Positions 42,719 to 50,994 of a stretch of DNA of 64,000 nt are shown here, one piece after another. Position 1 is the first letter of the stretch, and each line of letters opens with the position of its first letter. Below the pieces are notes generated by a model, which had not been told where the DNA came from, ran no database searches, and saw only the letters and a program-made list of their open reading frames with translations. Both the position numbers and the translations under genes were made by a program. The stretch is from Nocardia brasiliensis ATCC 700358 (GTDB lineage: Bacteria > Actinomycetota > Actinomycetes > Mycobacteriales > Mycobacteriaceae), in assembly GCF_000250675.2 (NCBI RefSeq), contig NC_018681.1, positions 186,001 to 250,000 on the forward strand, in the 5' to 3' direction.

Positions 42719-42791
42719 TGCGGCTGAAGGGATTCGAACCCCTAACCTTCTGATCCGTAGTCAGATGCTCTATCCGTTGAGCTACAGCCGC
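42719..42791 (-). tRNA. tRNA-Arg (ACG)
   Basis: 73-nt cloverleaf on the minus strand. Acceptor GCGGCTG/CAGCCGC with A discriminator, T-loop GGTTCGAATCC and anticodon loop CTACGGA with ACG (read as ICG). Followed by a strong terminator. Confidence 0.95.
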
Positions 42792-42826
42792 ATGGGTATT
42801 CAGTTGTGTACCCGGTTACCCGGGTG

Positions 42827-42916
42827 TGGCGGAGGCGAGAGGATTTGAACCTCCGGTCCCCGTGAAGGGACAACTCATTAGCAGTGAGTCCCATTCGGCC
42901 GCTCTGGCACGCCTCC
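42827..42916 (-). tRNA. tRNA-Ser (GCT)
   Basis: Class II cloverleaf on the minus strand. Acceptor GGAGGCG/CGCCTCC, a long variable arm, anticodon loop CTGCTAA with GCT, and CCA encoded at 42827-42829. Probably co-transcribed with tRNA-Arg. Confidence 0.95.
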
Positions 42917-43007
42917 TGGAGCCTTCTCTTCGAGGGCACCGGTCCTTTCGAACCGCCGAGCATGAAGGTTACAGGAGCTGCTGTCCAGATCGCAAAACGG
43001 CTGGTTA

Positions 43008-43733
43008 TCAGCGTAAGTTGCTGTCGAACCAGTCGAAAATGCGGGTCTGTGAATCGACCAGCGTGCTGTCGTCGTCGACGTCGGGATGGTCGGCCCGGTG
43101 CCGCAGTCCCGGATAGCTGACGACCAGGCTGGCGACGGCGGCGCGGCCGGTCGCGTCGCGGAGTCGTTCGACTTCGGCGGGCGGCGTGGCCGGGTCGTCG
43201 GCGCCGAACAGGCCGAGCCACGGGGCTTGCAGACTCGGCGCCACCCGGACCAGGGCGTCAGCCTGTTCGGTGAGCGGCTCGAGGATGCCGGGTGCGGCGA
43301 CGCTGACGGCGGCGCCGACGGGGCGGTTGGTGGCGACGAGGAACGCGGCGGTGCCCGCGGTGTCGAAGCCGAGGACGCCGATGGTGTCGGGGAAGACGCC
43401 GCGGCGGGTCAGCCAGTCGAAGCAGGCGTCGAAGTCGTCGAAGAGCTCGTCGCCGAACACCTCCTGCGCCGGTTCGTGCCCGGTCCGGTGAAAGAGGTTG
43501 GGCGCCACCACGGTCCAGCCTTCGGAGGCCAGGGCGCTCATCAGGGCGAGCAGGGCGCCGGTGAACTCGCGGGACTCGTGCAGCATCACGATGCCGCCGC
43601 GCGCGTTGCCTTCGGGTTCCACCACGATGATGGGCACCTGGGTGTCGGTGGACGGATGTGCGGGCGCGGCTCGATGTTCGGGTGCCGGCTCGTCACCGCG
43701 TAAGGGGGCAAGGTCGTTGTAAGTGCCCGACAT
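43008..43733 (-). CDS. dienelactone-hydrolase-family protein with Asp at the nucleophile position
   Basis: Alpha/beta-hydrolase of 241 aa. The oxyanion/activation motif is VMLHESREFTG (Glu53, as Glu36 in dienelactone hydrolase) and the His is in YPGLRHRADHP. The nucleophile elbow, normally GxCxGG or GxSxGG, reads L-G-F-Asp124-T-A-G. Asp at this place is normal in haloalkane dehalogenases and epoxide hydrolases, not here. The acid residue may be the Asp in FGADDPATPP. The N-terminal 30 residues are Pro/Ala-rich. ATG at 43733. It could be a hydrolase of altered chemistry or a non-catalytic protein. Confidence 0.85.
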   Translation of the reverse strand: MSGTYNDLAPLRGDEPAPEHRAAPAHPSTDTQVPIIVVEPEGNARGGIVMLHESREFTGALLALMSALASEGWTVVAPNLFHRTGHEPAQEVFGDELFDDFDACFDWLTRRGVFPDTIGVLGFDTAGTAAFLVATNRPVGAAVSVAAPGILEPLTEQADALVRVAPSLQAPWLGLFGADDPATPPAEVERLRDATGRAAVASLVVSYPGLRHRADHPDVDDDSTLVDSQTRIFDWFDSNLR

Positions 43734-43862
43734 GAAACCAGGGTAGGGCGACTTCGTGCTCTGCGGTAGAAATTGCTGCTGAGAGCCTATCGGCCGCATA
43801 TTTTTCGGTACGCAAGCCCGGCTTTGTGCGTGATACCCAGAAGATCCCATGACTTCCCGACA

Positions 43863-43868
43863 TATGGT
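43863..43868 (+). promoter_or_regulatory. -10 hexamer TATGGT for the aminotransferase (leaderless)
   Basis: TATGGT ends 6 nt before GTG 43875; the intervening bases are TGGGGG. Confidence 0.5.
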
Positions 43869-43874
43869 TGGGGG

Positions 43875-44954
43875 GTGACAGCGTCAACCCGGCCGGACCT
43901 CGATGCGATTCCGGCGTATGTCCCAGGCCGCAGCCACCCCGGCGCGGTCAAGCTCGCCAGCAACGAAACCACCTTCGGCCCGCTGCCTTCGGCGGCCAAG
44001 GCCATCGCGGAGGCGGCCGAGCTGGCCAACCGGTACCCCGACAACCAGGCCGTCGAGTTGCGGGCCGCACTCGCCGATTTCCTGGACGTCGAACAGGCCA
44101 ACATCGCGGTCGGCTGCGGCAGCGTGGCGCTGTGCCAGGAACTGGTGCAGATCACCTGCGACACCCCGACCGACGAGGTGCTGTTCGCCTGGCGCTCGTT
44201 CGAGGCGTATCCGATCGTCACCAAGGTGGGCAACGCGACCGCCGTGCAGGTGCCGCTCACCGCGGACCTGGTGCACGATCTGGACGCGCTGCACGCGGCG
44301 ATCACCGAACGCACCAAACTCATTTTCGTCTGCAACCCGAACAACCCGACCGGTACCGCGGTCGGCCAGGCCGCACTGACCCGCTTCCTCGATTCGGTGC
44401 CCGCCCACATCCTGATCGTGCTCGACGAGGCGTATTTCGAGTACATGCGGCTCGCGCCGCAGGATTACCCGAACGGTATCGAGCTGGGCCGCACCCGGCC
44501 GAATGTCCTTGTGCTGCGTACCTTCTCGAAGGCCTACGGGCTCGCCGGCCTGCGCGTGGGCTACGCGGTGGGCGATCCGGCGGTGATCACGGCGCTGAAC
44601 AAGGTGCACATCCCGTTCAGCGTGAACCGGCTCGCGCAGGCGGCGGCGATCGCCTCGCTGGAGGCGCGGCACGAATTGCTGGACCGCACCGAGGCGCTGG
44701 TGCTCGAACGGAATCGGATGCGCGAGGCTCTGCTCGCCGCCGGCTACCAGGTGCCGCCGAGCGAAACGAACTTCGTGTGGCTGCCGCTCGGCGCGCGCAG
44801 CGCCGAATACGGCGAGGCGAGCGCGGAGGCGGGTGTGCTGGTGCGTCCCTACGGCACCGATGGCGTGCGGGTCACCACCGGCGACCCGCACGAGAACGAT
44901 CTGTTCCTCAGCTTCGCCACCGATCCCGCGGTGGTGGCGCGCTTCCTGGGCTAG
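43875..44954 (+). CDS. pat: phenylalanine/histidinol-phosphate aminotransferase (Pat/HisC2)
   Basis: Class I/II PLP aminotransferase of 359 aa, close to Rv3772. The PLP lysine is Lys219 in TFSKAYGLAGLRVGY, the pyridine Asp184 in IVLDEAY, and NPNNPTG contacts the cofactor. The N-terminus AIPAYVPGRS is typical. Members of this branch act in aromatic amino-acid transamination rather than in the histidine operon, and no his gene is here. The GTG start at 43875 is preceded by TATGGT at leaderless spacing. Its TAG overlaps the stop codon of the convergent Ag85-like gene: both use the same CTAG. Confidence 0.93.
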   Translation: MTASTRPDLDAIPAYVPGRSHPGAVKLASNETTFGPLPSAAKAIAEAAELANRYPDNQAVELRAALADFLDVEQANIAVGCGSVALCQELVQITCDTPTDEVLFAWRSFEAYPIVTKVGNATAVQVPLTADLVHDLDALHAAITERTKLIFVCNPNNPTGTAVGQAALTRFLDSVPAHILIVLDEAYFEYMRLAPQDYPNGIELGRTRPNVLVLRTFSKAYGLAGLRVGYAVGDPAVITALNKVHIPFSVNRLAQAAAIASLEARHELLDRTEALVLERNRMREALLAAGYQVPPSETNFVWLPLGARSAEYGEASAEAGVLVRPYGTDGVRVTTGDPHENDLFLSFATDPAVVARFLG

Positions 44955-46021
44955 ACGCCGAGCGCGCCCGAGATGACCGGCCACGACCGCACCAACTCGT
45001 CGGCCCAGTAGGGCCACGCGTGGGTGCCGGTCGCCCGGAAATGCGCGGTCACCGGGATGTCGAGGCCGCGCAGCCGATCGGTGAGGCGGCGGGTGCAGAC
45101 GTTGGTCGCCGCCTCCAGCGGACCGCCGAAGGTGATCGCGGTGGGCAGGTCGACGTCCGGTTCGCCCGGCACGTCGTGGACGCCGGGCAGGCCGCTGCCC
45201 ACGGACATGTAGATCGTCTTGCCGCGCAACGCTTCCGCGTGCAGCGTGACATCGTGGTCGAGCCAGGCGGGGTCGTCCTGCGCGCCGAACATGTTGTCCG
45301 GCTCGCCTTTATAGGTGGCGACGACCGCCCTGGCTTGGGCCTGACCGAGATCGGTGCCCATCGAGAAGCAGCCGCTGTGCGCCGCGACCGCCGTGTACAG
45401 CTGCGGCTGCCGGAACGCCAGCATCATGGCGGCCTCGGCGCCCATCGAGACACCCATCACCGCATTGCGTCCGTTGCCTTGGAATTTCGCGTCGATCAGC
45501 GGCGGCAGCTCCCGGGTCAGGAAGGTCTCCCACTTGTTGGTGCCGAGCACCGGATCCGGTTGCTGCCAATCGGTGTAGAAGCTGGCGGGGCCGCCGACGG
45601 TGAGCACCACGTTGACGTCTTTGTCCTCGAAGAACTTGTCGGCGTGACCCTTTTCGGTCCAGTTGTTGGTGGTCGGGTTCGCCTCGCGACCGTCGAGCAT
45701 GTAGACGGTGGGCCGCGGGTGCGAGGTGTCCCGCGGCAGCAGCACCTGCACTTCGACGGTGCGACTCATGGCAGGGGAGGCGACGAACACCCGCAGCCAC
45801 CGGTCGTCGATCGGCTCGATCCGGTCGATCCGTGGCCGGGCGGGTCGTTCCGTCGTGGCCGGGGCCGGAGCCGGGCCATCGGAAGAACCGGTACTGGGCT
45901 GCTGGGGGTCCCCGGGTTCGGCCGACACCTGGGGAGCGCCGAACGTCGCGGCACCCGAAACCAGTGCCACGCTGACCATGACGCTGGACACCCAGCGCCG
46001 CACCCCACGCCGAGACAGCAT
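44951..46021 (-). CDS. secreted Ag85-like mycolyltransferase/esterase
   Basis: Exported alpha/beta-hydrolase of the esterase-D/antigen-85 family, 356 aa. The signal peptide has RRGVRRW, a hydrophobic core VSSVMVSVALVSGAATFG and a probable cleavage near SAEP. A Pro/Thr linker follows. The nucleophile Ser192 is in GVSMGAEAAMM, the YMLDGREANPTTNNW and GGPASFYTDW loops match Ag85, and the His is in GTHAWPYW near the C-terminus. In mycobacteriales such enzymes transfer mycolic acid to trehalose or arabinogalactan. ATG at 46021 is chosen because GGCAGGA lies 8 nt upstream; ATGs at 46030 and 46078 lack a site. Confidence 0.9.
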   Translation of the reverse strand: MLSRRGVRRWVSSVMVSVALVSGAATFGAPQVSAEPGDPQQPSTGSSDGPAPAPATTERPARPRIDRIEPIDDRWLRVFVASPAMSRTVEVQVLLPRDTSHPRPTVYMLDGREANPTTNNWTEKGHADKFFEDKDVNVVLTVGGPASFYTDWQQPDPVLGTNKWETFLTRELPPLIDAKFQGNGRNAVMGVSMGAEAAMMLAFRQPQLYTAVAAHSGCFSMGTDLGQAQARAVVATYKGEPDNMFGAQDDPAWLDHDVTLHAEALRGKTIYMSVGSGLPGVHDVPGEPDVDLPTAITFGGPLEAATNVCTRRLTDRLRGLDIPVTAHFRATGTHAWPYWADELVRSWPVISGALGV

Positions 46022-46521
46022 GCGATCCATCCTGCCAGAAACGCCCGGTTCGCCTCGGAAGCCATAGCGGTTGGCCATAATGTGTGACCAGTGCCACGTT
46101 TACCCGGCTGTGCCGAATGTGGCGGTACTGCCAGGATCTTTGTTCATAGCCGAGGCGCACTGCGCCGGCGTGGTCGCTGCATTGGGGCCAGCGGAGCCGG
46201 GCGGCGGTGTTGTCTAGATCACTGTGTCAACAACGCTCGACAGCACCTTTTACTCGCCGACTTGGGCCGACGTGGTAAATCGAGCAAATCCGGGCACACT
46301 GCCAGCACACCCGCCGTACGCTACTGTCCGGGCCTTTTCCGGGGCATGAATGAGGACGAACATGGGTGTGGCTGCACGGCCGAAGCTATTTCGCGGCATC
46401 AGCGCGCCGACCCGTCTGCGCGGGCCGCCCGGTAGGGCGGTATCGGCTGCGCGCCTGCGCGAATTCTCCTGCTCGAAATTGTCTGTTTCACCGCAGTACC
46501 TATGCCCGACCGGAGAAAACC

Positions 46522-47667
46522 GTGAACCCTGTGTTACCCGCGTCACCGCTCGAAACCACCGCTGACACAAAGCCTTTCAGTAGCGATCTGAAGCGCAGAC
46601 TCCGTGAGTGCGATGAATTCTTCCGCATGCCCGAGCTGGCGCACCTACCGGCACAGCGCCGCCGCACCGTGCTGCACCACCTGGAACAGACCGGTTGCTA
46701 TCTGCAAACCGCCGAGGAAATCCTGATCGGAGCCAAGCTCGCGTGGCGTAACCACGCCCGTTGCGTCGGCCGAAAGCATTGGCGCTCACTGAAATTGCTC
46801 GACGCCCGGCAGGTGCGTTCGGCGCGCGATCTGGCCGAGGTCTGCTGGGAGCACCTGCGGGTCGCCACCAACGGCGGTGCCATTCAGTCGATGATCACCG
46901 TCGGCCCACCGCGTCAGGCCGACGGGCGGGAGTTCCGCATCGTCAGCCCGCAGCTCATCCGGTACGCGGGGTACCGCAACGGCGACGGCACGGTCACCGG
47001 TGACGCCGCCAACATCACGCTCACCGAATTCGCGAGGAAACTCGGGTGGCGCGGCGCGAGAACGCCTTTCGACATTCTGCCACTGCTGATCAGCACGCCC
47101 GACGAGCCGATCCGCTGGTTCGACGTTCCGCCCGAACTGGCGCGCGAGGTCGAGCTGGAGCACCCGGAGTTCGAGTGGTTCGCCGGCCTCGGCCTGCGCT
47201 GGCACGCGGTCCCCGCCGTCTCCAACATGAACCTCGAAATCGGCGGTGTCACCTATCCGTTCGCCCCGTTCAACGGCTGGTACCTGGGCGCGGAGATCGG
47301 CGCGCGCAACCTCAGCGACACCACGCGGTACAACATGCTGCCGCTCATCGCCGAAATGATGTGCCTGGACACCAGATCCGAGCGCACCCTGTGGCGCGAC
47401 CTGGCCCTGGTCGAGCTCAACCGCGCGGTCCTCTACAGCTTCCGTAAGGCGGGCGTGTACCTGGTCGACCATCACACGGTGGCGAAACAGTTCTGCGACC
47501 ACGTCGAACGGGAAAAGTCCGCGGGCCGCGCCTGTCCCACCGACTGGAGTTGGATCAACCCGCCCCTGTCTTCCGGCCTGACTCCGACGTTCCACCGCTA
47601 TTACGACCCACCCGATCTCGACATCCGCCCCAATTTCGTCCGCCGCGACTTCAGCGGGGAAGCGTGA
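46522..47667 (+). CDS. nos: bacterial nitric oxide synthase oxygenase
   Basis: Heme-thiolate NOS oxygenase domain, 381 aa, making NO from arginine with electrons from a separate reductase. The heme ligand is Cys81 in AWRNHARCVGRKHW. Later blocks FDILPLLIS, WFAGLGLRWHAVPAVSNM, GWYLGAEIGARN (substrate Glu) and the pterin-side WSWINPPLSSGLTPTFHRYY are all recognisable. It lacks the reductase, calmodulin region and N-terminal zinc hook of animal NOS, as usual in bacteria. GTG at 46522 has GGAG 7 nt ahead. The 500 bp upstream contain no gene. Bacterial NOS is uncommon in this order, so the copy is notable. The next gene is a DoxX protein. Confidence 0.95.
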   Translation: MNPVLPASPLETTADTKPFSSDLKRRLRECDEFFRMPELAHLPAQRRRTVLHHLEQTGCYLQTAEEILIGAKLAWRNHARCVGRKHWRSLKLLDARQVRSARDLAEVCWEHLRVATNGGAIQSMITVGPPRQADGREFRIVSPQLIRYAGYRNGDGTVTGDAANITLTEFARKLGWRGARTPFDILPLLISTPDEPIRWFDVPPELAREVELEHPEFEWFAGLGLRWHAVPAVSNMNLEIGGVTYPFAPFNGWYLGAEIGARNLSDTTRYNMLPLIAEMMCLDTRSERTLWRDLALVELNRAVLYSFRKAGVYLVDHHTVAKQFCDHVEREKSAGRACPTDWSWINPPLSSGLTPTFHRYYDPPDLDIRPNFVRRDFSGEA

Positions 47668-47766
47668 GATCCGCGCACTGACGATTCAGGCGGCATGTCA
47701 CACATGGTTCCCGTGCTTCGTCTACTCGGTGTCCGACCTTGAACACCGCACGAGGAGCACGAACCA

Positions 47767-48114
47767 ATGCATGCCGCTTATGTCATCGTCACGATTCTGG
47801 CCGCCGCCTGGGTGGGCTTCTCGGCCGCGTCGATCTTCTTTCGTGCCGCCTGGGTGGTGGACCCGCTGGTGCAGTACGGGGTGCCGCAGACCTGGTGGAC
47901 GTGGTTGGGTGTCGCCAAAGCGGCTGGCGCCGTAGGACTTGTCGCCGGATTGTTCTTTCCTGTGATCGGCATCGCCGCTACTATCGGGATCGTGCTCTAC
48001 TTCGGTGGAGCGGTGATCACCAACATCAAAGCCCGCGCCTACGCGCACATTCCGTTCCCGCTGATGTACATGATCCCCGCGCTGATCGCCGCAGGTTTGG
48101 GAGCCGCCGTCTGA
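47767..48114 (+). CDS. DoxX-family membrane protein
   Basis: A 115-aa protein with four hydrophobic helices: the first begins YVIVTILAAAWVGFSAAS, the third KAAGAVGLVAGLFFPVIGIAA. The VPQTWWTWLGVAKAAGAVGL stretch is typical of DoxX-like proteins, several of which act in membrane redox or thiol stress. ATG at 47767 follows GAGGAG. It lies 99 bp after the NOS gene in the same direction; co-transcription is possible. It ends in front of a hairpin. Confidence 0.85.
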   Translation: MHAAYVIVTILAAAWVGFSAASIFFRAAWVVDPLVQYGVPQTWWTWLGVAKAAGAVGLVAGLFFPVIGIAATIGIVLYFGGAVITNIKARAYAHIPFPLMYMIPALIAAGLGAAV

Positions 48115-48137
48115 ACACCCCCATCGCTCATCCAGCA

Positions 48138-48172
48138 AAGCCCCGCTCTCGAAATATTCGAAGGCGGGGCTT
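48138..48172 (+). terminator. long hairpin after the DoxX gene
   Basis: Outer stem AAGCCCCGC (48138-48146) / 48164-48172 and inner stem TCGAA/TTCGA around ATA. Confidence 0.85.
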
Positions 48173-48211
48173 CGCTAGGTTGACGCGATACCCGTAGAAA
48201 AGGAGATTCGA

Positions 48212-48586
48212 ATGACAGGCAGCTGGGTTCGTTTCATCAGTGGGTCCACCTTGCTCGCGGCAGTGGTGGCCTCGGCCATCGTCACCGCTGGTCCCGCGGC
48301 CGCGGAACCGCGCGACTGCACGCTCGATCGCACATTGACCGGCGCGACGGGCTTCTGTCCCGGTGGCGACGGCTTCTTCACGGTGGAAGCGGACTGCATC
48401 GGCATTTCGATCGGCCGCAACCCGGGGATCGGCCCCTACCGGCAGTCGAGTCAGCGGCACGCCTACGCGGGCCCGCATCCGGAATTGGATGCCACCCAGA
48501 CCCATCCGCACGCCGAATGCAACGAGTTCATCACCGGCCACTTCGGCATCCTGGTCGACGCGCGACTGTACGAAACCTTCCGCTGA
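48212..48586 (+). CDS. small secreted Cys-containing protein, 124 aa
   Basis: Exported protein. Signal peptide about 1-33 (LLAAVVASAIVTAGPAAAEP), then a mature domain with DCTLDRTLTGATGFCPGGDG and later cysteines. Related to the 131-aa protein at 41840-42235 by the C-x3-DR...C-x-GGDG pattern. The ATG at 48212 has the good site AAAAGGAG. I know no function for the family. Confidence 0.82.
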   Translation: MTGSWVRFISGSTLLAAVVASAIVTAGPAAAEPRDCTLDRTLTGATGFCPGGDGFFTVEADCIGISIGRNPGIGPYRQSSQRHAYAGPHPELDATQTHPHAECNEFITGHFGILVDARLYETFR

Positions 48587-48659
48587 CCGACGCGCTGAAC
48601 TTTATTTTCCCATCCGGTCCCTGCTTGCCCCGGCCGAGAATGCCGTCCAGGCTGGCGAG

Positions 48660-49610
48660 ATGGTCAACAATTCCCGCATCCGCCTGGGCATCATCGGTCT
48701 CGGCGTGATGGGCACCGAGATGCTCGAAGTGGCGCACCGGCATCCGGAGTTCGACGTCGTCGCGGCGGCCGATCCCGACGCGGCGGCGGTCGAACGGGTC
48801 CGCGCGCAGTATCCCGATCTCGCGGTCGGACATGATCCCGAGGCGCTGGTTCGAGATGACCGACTGGCCGCGATCTACATCGCGGCCCCGCCGAATACGC
48901 ATGCGTCCTATGCGATCTCGGCTATGAACGCCGGCAAGGCGGTGTTCTCGGAGAAGCCGCTCGCGGCGCGGCTCGCCGACGGCGCGGATATGGTGCGGGT
49001 CGCGGCGGAAACCGGTGCGGTGAACGCGCTCAATTTCACGCTGTCCGATCGCGCGGCGGCCGTCGCGGTGATGCGAGCCGTGCACGACGGCGAAGCGGGT
49101 GAAATCGTCGCTGTGGACATGCGTTTCACGTTCCCGGAATGGCCGCGCGCCTTCCAGCGCGACGCCCGCTGGGTCGCGGGTCGCGAACAGGGCGGACTAC
49201 TGCGCGAGGTCGGTTCGCACTTTCTCTTCCTGACCGACCGGCTGCTGGGCCCGCTGACGCCGGCGCATACCCGAATCGCCTACGGCGCGGACGCCGAACT
49301 CAGCGCGCACGGGCTGTACACCGCGGGCGCGGTACCGGTCACGATCACCGGGTTGGTAGCGGCCGCACCGGAAACGTACGAGTGGATCCTCTACGGCACC
49401 AAGCGTTCCTATCGGATCACGGACTGGTCCCACCTCGAGGTCAGTACCGGCACCGCTTGGCAGGAGCGTCCGCTCGACGGTCCACGCGGCACCGAGCACA
49501 CGCGGCTGACCGCGTTCGCCGCCGCCATCCGCGGCGAAGCCTCGACCCTCGCGGACTTCGCGGCGGGACTGCGCGTGCAGGAAGCGGTGGAACACTTCCA
49601 TCGAGCGTGA
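48660..49610 (+). CDS. Gfo/Idh/MocA-family oxidoreductase
   Basis: NAD(P)-dependent sugar or inositol dehydrogenase-like protein of 316 aa. The Rossmann loop is LGIIGLGVMGTEMLE, and the catalytic-lysine motif is VFSEKPLAARL. The C-terminal alpha/beta domain starts near residue 125 and contains GGLLREVGSHFLFLTDRLLG. Substrate cannot be deduced. ATG at 48660 follows GGCGAG; codons before it read as random sequence. The stop overlaps the left arm of a 23-bp inverted repeat. Confidence 0.92.
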   Translation: MVNNSRIRLGIIGLGVMGTEMLEVAHRHPEFDVVAAADPDAAAVERVRAQYPDLAVGHDPEALVRDDRLAAIYIAAPPNTHASYAISAMNAGKAVFSEKPLAARLADGADMVRVAAETGAVNALNFTLSDRAAAVAVMRAVHDGEAGEIVAVDMRFTFPEWPRAFQRDARWVAGREQGGLLREVGSHFLFLTDRLLGPLTPAHTRIAYGADAELSAHGLYTAGAVPVTITGLVAAAPETYEWILYGTKRSYRITDWSHLEVSTGTAWQERPLDGPRGTEHTRLTAFAAAIRGEASTLADFAAGLRVQEAVEHFHRA

Positions 49611-49667
49611 TCACCAGGTAATGGTGGCGGCATCGGTCGAGTCGGCCGCCACCATTACCTGGTGATC
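49609..49667. terminator. perfect 23-bp inverted repeat overlapping the stop
   Basis: 49609-49631 pairs exactly with 49645-49667, with a 13-nt loop. It lies between two convergent genes. Its TGGTGGCGGCATCG (49622-49635) is identical to 53681-53694 in another 23-bp inverted repeat. Confidence 0.85.
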
Positions 49668-49680
49668 GTTTGTCCAGCAG

Positions 49681-50412
49681 CTACTTCCAGTCCGGCAGGG
49701 TCGGCAGTTCGCCGGTCAGCTCGTCGCCGGCGGAGCGGCCGAGCAGCCAGGCGGCCAGCGCGGCGGCAGTGCCGGTGACGGTGCTCGACACAGTGCCGGT
49801 GCCGACCAAGCCGACGAAGTCGGTGTCGGTGGAGCGGATCTCGAAGGTGGGCGTGGGTGTGGTCGCCGCGGCGGTGAGCCGGTTCATGTCGACCGTGGCC
49901 TGCGCCAGAATGCGCGCGACGAACGATGCGGGCCAATCGGCGGGCGAGAACCCGGCATTGAGGTCGACGTGGTGAATCTCCACCTCTTGCAGGCGCATCC
50001 AGCGCACCTCGGTGGCCGGAATCGGACGGCCTTGCCGGGTACGGACTTCCGCGTGCCAGGCCCCCTCGGTCAGTGAATTCGCTACCGCCGCCCAGCGTTT
50101 CGCCGCGGCCTCGTTGTCGGCGAGCTGTGCGTCCAGCGGTCGCGGCGCGCCGGCCTCGATATCGAAGTCGCGCAGGAACATGCTGGCGTACTGCGGGATC
50201 TCCACCCCGGTGTGCGCCCACAGCAGCAGGTTGAGCACGCTGTCGGCATTGCGGGCGAGATGGGCGAGCACATGGCCGCGGGTCCAGCCGGGCAGCAGCG
50301 ACGGACCGGTCAGGTCGTCGTCGCTCAGCTTGCGGATGGTGTCGAGGAGACGGTCGGTCGCCTCGGCGAGTACGTCGAGTGGAACTGGGGATCGCTCAGC
50401 GTCGCTGGTCAC
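49681..50412 (-). CDS. maleylpyruvate isomerase-family, mycothiol-dependent DinB-like protein
   Basis: A 243-aa DinB-fold protein. Metal-binding histidines lie in GHVLAHLARNAD (near 45) and VEIHHVDLNAG (near 143). The C-terminal part after about 170 is the MDMPI C-domain (FVGLVGTGTVSSTVTG...AAWLLGR). Family members are mycothiol-dependent isomerases or S-transferases, which suits an actinobacterium. The true substrate may be a xenobiotic or maleylpyruvate. Start at 50412. Confidence 0.88.
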   Translation of the reverse strand: MTSDAERSPVPLDVLAEATDRLLDTIRKLSDDDLTGPSLLPGWTRGHVLAHLARNADSVLNLLLWAHTGVEIPQYASMFLRDFDIEAGAPRPLDAQLADNEAAAKRWAAVANSLTEGAWHAEVRTRQGRPIPATEVRWMRLQEVEIHHVDLNAGFSPADWPASFVARILAQATVDMNRLTAAATTPTPTFEIRSTDTDFVGLVGTGTVSSTVTGTAAALAAWLLGRSAGDELTGELPTLPDWK

Positions 50413-50473
50413 AGTTGCGACCCTAGCGACCGCGCTCGCGCCCCGCCGAAGAACAACGACGGGCCGCGCTCGG

Positions 50474-50866
50474 CTACCCGCCGATGATCGCGTCCGCTTC
50501 GATCTCGACCAGCAGTGCGGGTGTGATCAGCGCGCTGATCTCGTACATCGAGGTGGCGGGGCGGATCTCGCCGAACACCTCGGCGTGCACCTTGCCGACC
50601 TCGGCCCAGCGGGAGATATCGGTGACGAAGATGCGGGTGCGCACCACATCGGACAGGCTCGCCCCGGCCTCGGTGAGGGCGGTGGCGATGCGGCGCAGCA
50701 CCTCGCGCGTCTGTTCGCCGATATCGTCGCCGCCGACCGCGGTGCCGCCGGTGACCGAGGCCGTGGTGCCACTCACCGCGACGGTGTCGCCGATCCGGAC
50801 GGCGCGGCTGTAGCCGACGAGATCTTCGAATTCGGAGCCGGAGGCGATGTTCACGCGAGCAGTCAT
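50474..50866 (-). CDS. RidA/YjgF-family protein
   Basis: 130-aa trimeric RidA-type protein that hydrolyses reactive enamines/imines or has a related role. GDTVAVSGTTASVTGG, VVRTRIFVTDISRW and the C-terminal LLVEIEADAI are typical. The Arg of the active site is in VVRTRIF. ATG at 50866; an upstream in-frame start would add only 12 weak residues. It lies 62 bp before the maleylpyruvate isomerase gene in the same direction. Confidence 0.92.
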   Translation of the reverse strand: MTARVNIASGSEFEDLVGYSRAVRIGDTVAVSGTTASVTGGTAVGGDDIGEQTREVLRRIATALTEAGASLSDVVRTRIFVTDISRWAEVGKVHAEVFGEIRPATSMYEISALITPALLVEIEADAIIGG

Positions 50867-50994
50867 GGCGACAGCATCGCACGGTGCGATCGGCACGGTC
50901 ACCGGCTTTTTCCGGGGTTAGCCGAGCGGAAACCGGCACCGAGTTGTCACCCGCACGTCGTCCAGATTTCGGATCGGCGCGGTAGGCATTCCGG

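Noticed and set aside
48138..48172. Riboswitch ahead of the small secreted gene
   Set aside because: The structure is a simple long hairpin directly after the DoxX gene, best explained as a terminator.
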